Notes under the pieces: generated by a model
The model's database searches: none
Told to the model about the DNA's origin: nothing
Seen by the model: only the letters and a program-made list of their open reading frames with translations
Shown here: positions 57,280-64,000 of the stretch, piece by piece
Position numbering within the stretch: the first letter of the stretch is position 1
Layout: each line of letters begins with the position of its first letter
Source: Anadara kagoshimensis
Lineage: Eukaryota; Mollusca; Bivalvia; Arcoida; Arcidae
DNA: 64,000 nt
Reading direction: 5' to 3'
Assembly (NCBI GenBank): GCA_021292105.1
Contig: CM037872.1
Span: 6,807,291 to 6,871,290 of the forward strand
Program-made: the position numbers and the translations under genes

Positions 57280-58378
57280 TTTAAATGTTAAAAAGTATGA
57301 TGAAATGATTTTCCACATCTTCAAGTTATGAAAAAAAACAATGTGAATCACAAGAATACATAAGCAAAGAAATTTTATGAAATAAAATGGAAGAAATATT
57401 TATTCATTATAAAACTTCAACATCAAGTTATAATTACACAAGAATATAAAAATGCAAGTTATAAGAAAGAACACAATCAGAGCCACAATGTTTCCATAAA
57501 CAATAAACTAAGACAGAAAAATTGAAAATAAATATTATGAAATTTTAATGGTGCAAAAAACAAAATTTTTCACAATCAACAAGTTATAAAGAAATCAATA
57601 AGAGCCAAAATAAAACGCAAAAAAGTAATACAAGAAAAATGAAAACATTACCATTTTTATGATATAATGATATCACCAAAGAAACCCGCGTCAGTCTTTG
57701 ATATTTTTTATTCATGCTACGTAAATACCTATTTAACACCCCTATTCAACCTTTTTTAAAAACGCAATGAAACTCTATCACATTAATCATATAGATAAAA
57801 AGATAAATCAATTTCATACGAAGCATGTGGTGTTGACATTTTCAAAATGATGAAATTCAATTACTTTAATACGGTTAGTCTTGTTACAATTCATTTGACA
57901 CATCCCACACAAGATATATAAATTATAAAATCGTTTTATTCTTTAATTAAAAAAATGATTTTAATTCATTATAACCAAAGGGCAAAGGCTCCTTCTGTGA
58001 TCACAGGTGGTGATAATAAACTCCTTAACACCAGGTAGTCGCTAATCGTATATATAAACCTAACATAATGATTGATTAACTATTGATCGGTAACTGTTAA
58101 TCAATTTTGGGGGTATAATTAAAGATGGTTGATGTTAAATAGGATATAAGGTTGAATGTTCTTTGAAGACAAACGAATCTCAAAACGTCTTACGTGTTGA
58201 CCTACAGATCACTCTGCCCCAGGTTCAATGTCTATTGGAAAATATAATTATTTATTTATCATTAAAGGGATATAATTGCGTCTTGTGGATCTATTGTTTA
58301 GTAATCGCTAAGTAAAACCAAAAAATGTCATTGTCAAACGTGTAAATGTTTACAACTGACACAACCTGTGACTGATTA
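57280..58378. other. No feature seen
   Basis: A-rich sequence with diffuse low-complexity similarity between 56640-56760 and 57300-57660; no gene. Confidence 0.35.
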
Positions 58379-58379
58379 T

Positions 58380-58610
58380 AATCAAAAACAAACATACTAA
58401 TCCATGTCCGAATAATAATCGAGAAGCAAAGTAAAAACTTTGACACTGACAAGTTAGGTTTGGCACGTGAACTTCCACCAGGAAAGTGAGACCGGGTGCT
58501 CCGGAAGGGTAAGCACCTCCTGTTTAGCTAGCTACACCCGCCACGTGTGTAATCAAAATTGTGTGAAAGGAACATGAACTATGAGATGTCAAATATATTC
58601 AGAGCATTGA
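58380..58610 (-). repeat. Family R 3' half
   Basis: 'atcaaaaacaaacatactaa' ... 'cacctcctgtttagctagct' ... 'aactatgagatgtcaaatat'. Confidence 0.75.
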
Positions 58611-58649
58611 TGACCTTTAAACTCTTCAGTTAGACCTGTTTATTTATTT

Positions 58650-58810
58650 CTAAACTGGTTTTAATTTACAGCACTAGACTACCCTTTTTAAATATAATTG
58701 TTCATCAGTAGTGCCCGAACTGAAACTTATTGAAATCTAAACATTTTATTGATGTTCAAATTAGAGAAATAAAAGGAACAAAATGTATTTTATAAAATCC
58801 ATTTAAGAAA
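58650..58810 (-). repeat. Family T fragment
   Basis: 'ggttttaatttacagcacta' + 'gactaccc' ... 'gttcatcagtagtgcccgaa'. Confidence 0.6.
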
Positions 58811-59119
58811 ATACTATGGACGATTAAGTTTACCATATTTTTTTTAAATTACTTAACAAGCCGATAATTTTAAAAACAATATTTATTTTACACACTATGT
58901 TCTGCCTCCTGGTTAACGATAAATTACAACTGACAACTCTTGTGTCCGGTTATAAACTATGTTAAAGAGGGCATCTAAACTCTTGGGGTGGGCCTATATA
59001 TATCCTGCTTATTCAAACTTACGACACGCTAAGATATATGCATTTGTTGAAGATCCTCATCCCACGTAACTTCTCACTCTAAAGGATCCTGTTCATGTCC
59101 TATGCACTTTACTAACAGT

Positions 59120-59420
59120 ACAGACACGTGGGAATGTTTAACACAAAGCTAACGAGTAGAAGTTGAAGTCGATCCCGAGAAACCAAAATATGAATAGACT
59201 GTGACCGAAAACCTGCTGTTAGACAGCAACAAAAAACTAACGAAAAAATGTTGATTCCGAGAAACCAAAATATGGATAGACTGTGACAGAAAACCTGCTG
59301 TTAGACAGCAACAAAATTAACGAGAAAAAGTTGAACTTGATCCCGAGAAACCAAAATATGGATAGCAAGTGACCGAAAAATCGGCTGTTAGAGAGCAAAT
59401 ATCAAAGAGTTGTTGAATAC
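59120..59420. repeat. Family M left end with an ~80-bp internal tandem repeat
   Basis: 'gggaatgtttaacacaaagc' + 'taacgag' starts the element. Inside, 'ccgagaaaccaaaatatg' + 'gatagactgtgacagaaaac' + 'ctgctgttagacagcaac' is repeated three times. Confidence 0.6.
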
Positions 59421-59594
59421 AGCTAAGGAGGGTCTAGAGAAACTGCCGTTCATTAGTAATTGATTAGCTAAGTATAAAACTATCGTCACTGTTGCTTATC
59501 AGTATATCGAATCTATACTTTATTCATATTGTCGTTTTCAAATTAATATTACAATTCTCTATTCTGAAAGAACTTTTGAAGAGGAATCAAATAC

Positions 59595-60120
59595 AAACAT
59601 ACATATCCATGTCAAAATCACAATCCGAAAGCAACGTATAAAACATTGAAAATTGGAAATTTTAATGAAACACGCGAAAATCCACAAGGCTATTAAGACC
59701 GGGTGTTAATGAAGAATAAGCACCTGTTTAACTAGCCGCCACGTGTATAATCAAAACTGAAAATAAAAAGGACGCGAACTTATAGACGTCAAATATATTC
59801 AGACTGATTTAAGATGCAGATGCATCATACTTATCAACGATATTGTGATGACGGTCATAAAAAGTAAATGCATACTAATCCATGTCCGAATCACAATCCA
59901 GAAGCAAAGTAAAAGCTTTGGAACTGACAAGTTAGGTTAGACACGTGGACGTCTACCAGGGAAGTGAAGCCGGGTGCTCCGGAAGGGTAAGCACCTCCTG
60001 TTTAGCTAACTACACCCGCCAAGTGTGTAATCAAAATTGTATGAAAGGAACATGGAACTATGAGACGTCAAATATATCGAGGGCAATCCTGGACACAGAG
60101 ACACAAACTTATCAACAATG
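59595..60120 (-). repeat. Two tandem family R copies
   Basis: A diverged copy (59595-59860) and a well-preserved copy (59870-60120, 'gcatactaatccatgtccga' ... 'acaaacttatcaacaatgta') lie head to tail. The second ends at the same 'ttatcaacaat' point where several other copies are truncated. Confidence 0.75.
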
Positions 60121-60404
60121 TAATTAATAGACAGCCTGTATATACTCAATTGGATTTTTACAATCTTCATTGTAGTTATGCTGTCTTTGCAAACTAAAAA
60201 CAAAGAAGAAAATCCATCGCCATATTTTAACTACAATGCTTTTGATGTACAAAAATATATTCCATCCCCTAATTAGGCATACTTACGCACCTTTAGATCG
60301 ATTTTGAGCAAATGTAACGCAAATGTATACCCACATATAACGATATGTCGCTGAACGCATTAAGGTTTGTAACTCAGAAGTAAAGGTTATTCAATATGCG
60401 ATTT

Positions 60405-60582
60405 TTCATTTTGATTACACACGTGGCGGGTGTAGCTAGCTAAACAGGAGGAACTAACCCTTCCGGAGCACCCGGCCTCACTTCTCTGGTGAAAGTTCTT
60501 GTGTCTAACCTGACTCGTCAGTTCTAAAGTTATTAATTTGCTTCTGTATTGTGATTCGGACATGGATTAGTATGTTTGTTGG
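60405..60582 (+). repeat. Family R 3' part
   Basis: 'ttttgattacacacgtggcg' + 'ggtgtagctagctaaacagg' ... 'ggattagtatgtttgttgga'. Confidence 0.75.
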
Positions 60583-60767
60583 ATTTAATATATCGATTCA
60601 TTCTTGTCATTTCAATTGCTAAATGGAAGGTTTTTCATGCACTTCGGTTCCTCGATACGTGGAGTAAGCTTCCCCGGTACTACCATCTCAAATCGATCAG
60701 TGAATCAATGGTAAAATCTATTAAAAGCCTATTTAGTATGGTTGTATTTATACATTTGATAAAAAGC

Positions 60768-60890
60768 CAAACAAACCTTACCAATCATTGTGAGAATTCA
60801 AAAGCAAATTACATGGTAATAACTTTAAAACTGGAAAAGTGAACTTTCATCGGGGAAGTAATGCTGACCGTGCTCCGAAAGCACCGCCCA
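60768..60890 (-). repeat. Diverged family R 3' part
   Basis: 'aaaccttaccaatcattgtg' ... 'catcggggaagtaatgctga' ... 'cgtgctccgaaagcacc'. Confidence 0.5.
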
Positions 60891-60899
60891 AATTATTCT

Positions 60900-61740
60900 A
60901 AAAAGTAAAAATTTTTACGAACTGTAAAATCACAAATATTAGTGGGGTATTTCAATTTTCTCGTGGTTAAGTCAATACCACAAAAGTAAATTTCAACATT
61001 TCCACTAATATTTTTCCAAACATTGTTTTATTACAAAAACATGAAAGTTTAACCCTATGGAATCAATATTAATGACACTGTAGTATTACTTTTATACAGA
61101 AAGTAAAGTCAACATCACGCCATCACTGGATAAAAAAATACAATTGATTAACTCCTAACAAAACGTTTTTCTCTTGATCAATAATAAACTATCATTTCTT
61201 CATTTGCCACAAAACAAGAAGGGTTTTCCCCAAAACTATTTATATCTGAGAAATTAAGTTGTAGTAAACCATTCAGAAAATTGCCCTTTTATGGCGTGGG
61301 TGGTGTAAATGAATTAAATATGAGCCAATCTTTTTGTCTCATACTAAATATCAATACACCTTTTAGCAAACAAACACGGTTTAAATTTCCTATATACTTG
61401 CAGCTGGATGTCCACTGTATTTCGCTCAGCACTAAATGACAAATCAGTTAAGAGAGATCTTTTTAAATCTATTTTATTTTTGACTAACTATACATGGAGA
61501 GACGTTATACGTACTAATCACCAATTACGTTCGTTGAATATCTTTTGTATGGCAATTTTTATCGCGAATTTAAACTACTTTAAACTTTCTATGTTATGGT
61601 ATGCTATAGGTTCAGCATAAATAATATGTTTAAAATCAATTTGTAAGCAGTTAATGTCTAGTTTATGCAAACGGATCAAAAACATTTATATGAGTGACAT
61701 ACATATATAAATATAAAGTCTTTGGTATTGTGATTTGACT
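60900..61740. other. Region upstream of gene 2; no gene assigned
   Basis: A 70-codon + strand frame (61408-61620) lies just upstream of gene 2, but nothing identifies it. It could include part of a 5' UTR. No promoter element could be called. Confidence 0.3.
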
Positions 61741-61748
61741 TTTCAGAA

Positions 61749-62076
61749 ATGGCTTTACTATACTGGAGGATAACTTATATGAAATATGTTACATTTTACA
61801 CATTGCTTTTGTTTCATTTACTTATATACTTAACTTGTGGACAACATGCGAATAGTTTAACTTTTGGAACTCGATTTAATGAAAAAATGTGGAGACAGAT
61901 ATACAAAAATAGAATATGTAAATTTATTAGACATGCAGGATGCTTTAAAACGGAACCCGGAACAAATATATCGCAAGTAGACGATACTTCAATATCTACA
62001 GAAAGTATCAACAATGTTATTACGCCGACTGCATCCACAGTTCCTGTTAGAAGACTGATCCTCTCTGAACCACAAG
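61749..62076 (+). CDS. TGF-beta-like ligand gene 2, coding exon 1 (partial gene)
   Basis: The first 109 codons plus one base of a secreted protein, ending at a donor AAG|GTAAGA. The N-terminus is hydrophobic (about residues 11-30, ending L-T-C-G-Q), consistent with a signal peptide; translation could also start at Met11. The exon matches coding exon 1 of gene 1 in exact coding length (328 nt) and intron phase (1). It also matches in the motif R-I-C-K-F-I with Cys57 and Cys65 (the same seven-residue gap as Cys67-Cys75 in gene 1) and in the ending L-S-E-P-Q-G across the junction. Elsewhere the two are too diverged to align by eye. An N-glycosylation sequon (NIS) lies in the middle. A splice acceptor-like 'tttcag' ends at 61746, two bases before the ATG. 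The knot-encoding exon is presumed to lie beyond 64000. Confidence 0.68.
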
Positions 62077-62139
62077 GTAAGAACTATAAATGGTTTTAGG
62101 GTTTTTCGTTTTTTTTTCGAGATATTTGTTTTACGTATT

Positions 62140-62640
62140 CCTATGATGATATGGTTTACCGTCACATTGTATTGTTAGAAGCACCTTCTTTTCACCGTCT
62201 TTTTATAGTTAAGTATTTTTTAAAATACAGTTATGCCATCAAGAAGTACGTCATTTGTACAGACAGTTTTAAAATCACGCAATGTGTTTTTTGTAACAAC
62301 ATTAAAAAAAACAGTTTTTTGCTTTGTATACTGATATAATGTTTTGATTTACCAACATACCGATTTGTTGATATAGTTTTAACCATCACACCATGCTTAA
62401 GTAAAAATCGTTTTTCAATCTAGTTGTGTCATCACGCCGTATTTCTTTTTTATAAACCGTCTTCCTTATTCGTATTGTAGCAAAATGTCTTTAAAATGCA
62501 GCTCTACCACCACACTGTCTTTTAATATACAGTTTTACCATCTCGTCGTAATTTCTAGGAAAACTTTTATATACATTTCGCCATCACACTGTGTGTTTGA
62601 TAAACGTCTTTTTACAAACTGACACCACACCGTAATTAAG
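62140..62640. repeat. Degenerate array of CCATCACNCCGT-type motifs
   Basis: Phrases such as 'aaccatcacaccatgctt', 'gtcatcacgccgtatttc', 'accaccacactgtctttt', 'tttaccatctcgtcgtaa', 'cgccatcacactgtgtgt' and 'gacaccacaccgtaatta' recur every ~50-70 bp, each near a TTTTAxATACAG-like stretch. It is read as an old tandem repeat. Confidence 0.5.
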
Positions 62641-62774
62641 TAACATCTTGTTTGTACAAAAACTGAAAGAAGCGTTGTATTCAAGTTTTTTAAAGTTTTT
62701 GTTATGGTTTTAAACATAACGTACTCTCTTCACAACGTTTTACTTCGACAATGTTTTTTCTTGAAATTTCATTA

Positions 62775-62935
62775 GACACGTATTGTGGTTAATATGCAAG
62801 GTAAAAACTAGAATTTCGATTTTTCTTATTTCTCCTATGCACAACAATAAAACAACACGTATTGTGGTTATTATGCAAGTTAAAAAGTTAGAATTTCAAT
62901 TTTTTTATTTCTCCCTTTCATAACAAAATACAAAT
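62775..62935. repeat. ~78-bp tandem duplication
   Basis: 'acacgtattgtggttaatat' + 'gcaaggtaaaaactagaatt' is repeated from about 62854 with 'acacgtattgtggttattat' + 'gcaagttaaaaagttagaat'. Confidence 0.75.
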
Positions 62936-62942
62936 AGAGAAT

Positions 62943-63275
62943 AACCACTGAGTAGCTCAGTTGGTAGAGTGCTCGCTCCGTAAGTGGTAGGTCGTGGGTT
63001 CGATCCCCGGCCGGGTCTGACCAAGACTTGAAAGTGGAAGTGACTGTTCTTTCGCCAAGCACTCGGTATTACGAAATGAAAGTCACGGTTCTTTCGGATG
63101 GAAACTTAAAACAAACGAGGTCCCGGTGGGCTTGGCACGGTAAAGAACCTGCTGTATAATGCCTCAGCACAACGCAAAGGCAAAATTTCTGCACTTTGCC
63201 TATAGCTGGCGACGTCTTGATATAAGTGAAATATTCTTGACTGGGACGTTAAACACCACTACTCAACTCAACTCA
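62943..63275 (+). mobile_element. tRNA-derived SINE (family S), perfect 12-bp target duplication
   Basis: The head is 'ccactgagtagctcagttgg' + 'tagagtgctcgctccgtaag' with a box B of canonical form (GGTTCGATCCC). The tail is 'actgggacgttaaacaccac' + 'tactcaactcaactc'. The flanks ACAAATAGAGAA (62931-62942 and 63276-63287) match perfectly, so this is the youngest-looking insertion in the window. It lies sense-oriented in intron 1 of gene 2. Confidence 0.9.
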
Positions 63276-63332
63276 ACAAATAGAGAACACATATTGAATT
63301 ATAACTAGAAATATTTAGTAATTATATCCTAG

Positions 63333-63445
63333 TGGACACGTATTATACACAAGAGTTAAAACGTTGAAAAAGTGTACCATGCTTTTTGTGTAGACACGTG
63401 TTATACACAAGAGTGAAAACATTGAAAAAATGCATGCATGCACTT
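63333..63445. repeat. ~58-bp tandem duplication
   Basis: 'gacacgtattatacacaaga' + 'gttaaaacgttgaaaaagtg' is repeated as 'gacacgtgttatacacaaga' + 'gtgaaaacattgaaaaaatg'. Confidence 0.75.
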
Positions 63446-63519
63446 TTGTTGTTTTCTATTCATCAACTACTAAGTATGATTAACATATGTGAAACGCTTT
63501 TTATGCCAAACTAATCTAT

Positions 63520-63715
63520 CTACAGTACAAGCCTGTCCAAAGTTTAAGAATGGGCTCACACAGTCCCGATTTGTCAGTGCCTTTCTTTACTTTGGCGGCT
63601 GCTATCTATCTATCTATCTCACGGCAGTTTCTTGTTCACAAGCTATCTATATTCCAGACCCGTTTTGAACCTTTTCCTTAGCTTAGTGTTAAACTTTCGA
63701 CAGGTATGTTCTGTA
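63520..63715. mobile_element. Family M foldback MITE
   Basis: The left end 'caagcctgtccaaagtttaa' and the right end 'cttagtgttaaactttcgac' + 'aggta' are inverted copies. The interior has a (CTAT)n run. Confidence 0.6.
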
Positions 63716-63857
63716 TTTTGAAGGTTATTCATGTTGGTGGTTTAAATAAACAAACAAATGAACATTGGACTAATATTAATCATAACTCAATGGTCGAGTT
63801 TGCATTTAATTTTTTTGTATTAACTGATATTAATATTGATATCCTTTCAAATAACAT

Positions 63858-64000
63858 GTACAGTACCAACCTGTTGGAATTTTAATATTGACCTAGCGAA
63901 AAATAGTCCAATTCGGGCTGTCTTTTGGCCCAAATATAGATAGCTAGTGACGGAAAACCGCCCATAGATAGGTCACATCTGCCAAAAAGCTGTCAAGATA
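63858..64000. mobile_element. Family M MITE, left part, runs off the window
   Basis: 'accaacctgttggaatttta' + 'atattgacctagcgaaaaat' is a left-type end. The interior 'atagatagctagtgac' matches the M style, and the right end is beyond 64000. Confidence 0.45.

Larger units (their letters stand above)
62077..64000 (+). other. Start of intron 1 of TGF-beta-like gene 2
   Basis: Begins with GTAAGAAC. No acceptor followed by a TGF-beta-like open frame was found before the window ends, so the intron is at least 1.9 kb. It contains a SINE, MITEs and tandem repeats. Confidence 0.6.

Overview
The window looks like AT-rich, repeat-dense, gene-poor animal DNA, most likely from a mollusc and probably a bivalve. 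The reasons are introns with GT..AG borders, many tRNA-derived SINEs with intact target-site duplications, non-LTR retrotransposon remnants, foldback MITEs, and a TGF-beta-superfamily ligand gene. The bivalve assignment is inferred from the style of the SINEs and MITEs and was not tested by a search. There are no operons, rRNA genes or CRISPR arrays.

Only one gene is supported end to end. Two coding exons on the + strand (24350-24677 and 28979-29763, separated by a 4,301-bp phase-1 intron) join into a 370-residue secreted TGF-beta-like preproprotein. It has a signal peptide, a very basic prodomain, a run of five arginines as the likely furin site, and a 99-residue cystine-knot domain. The knot domain is atypical. 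The cysteine that normally links the two chains is Ser331, and the stretch that normally carries the wrist helix has only 14 residues. About 32 kb downstream on the same strand, 61749-62076 is a signal-peptide exon of exactly the same coding length (328 nt). It has the same intron phase, a matching ICK-[YF]-I...C motif with the same Cys-x7-Cys spacing, and the same S-E-P-x-G ending at the splice site. It is read as exon 1 of a diverged tandem paralogue whose knot exon lies beyond the window. The pair is the best candidate here for something undescribed.

The rest is repeats. For cross-reference I name the families as follows. S is a tRNA-derived SINE of about 340 bp. R is a dispersed element of up to about 500 bp with a constant 3' end and variable 5' ends. 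T is an AT-rich dispersed repeat with a CTAGACGGCCGT motif. M is a set of foldback MITEs with ends like CTGTCGAAAGTTTAACAC. D is a G-rich-ended repeat of about 270 bp. Two inverted-repeat transposons have visible target duplications: 9116-10420 (6-bp CTGCAT) and 56795-57273 (TA). There is also a near-perfect palindrome of about 140 bp (39385-39527), a 34-bp satellite array of about 1.5 kb (41954-43474), a dead LINE copy (36130-37900) plus a second LINE scrap (53018-53308), and two broken coding-like regions of unknown origin (480-1112 and 40349-40784).

Layout: 0-24 kb is repeats with a broken ORF at the left edge; 24-30 kb is TGF-beta-like gene 1; 30-61 kb is repeats, LINE remnants and the satellite; 61.7-64 kb is exon 1 and part of intron 1 of TGF-beta-like gene 2. 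Repeat coordinates come from reading by eye and may be off by some tens of bases, except where a target duplication is given.
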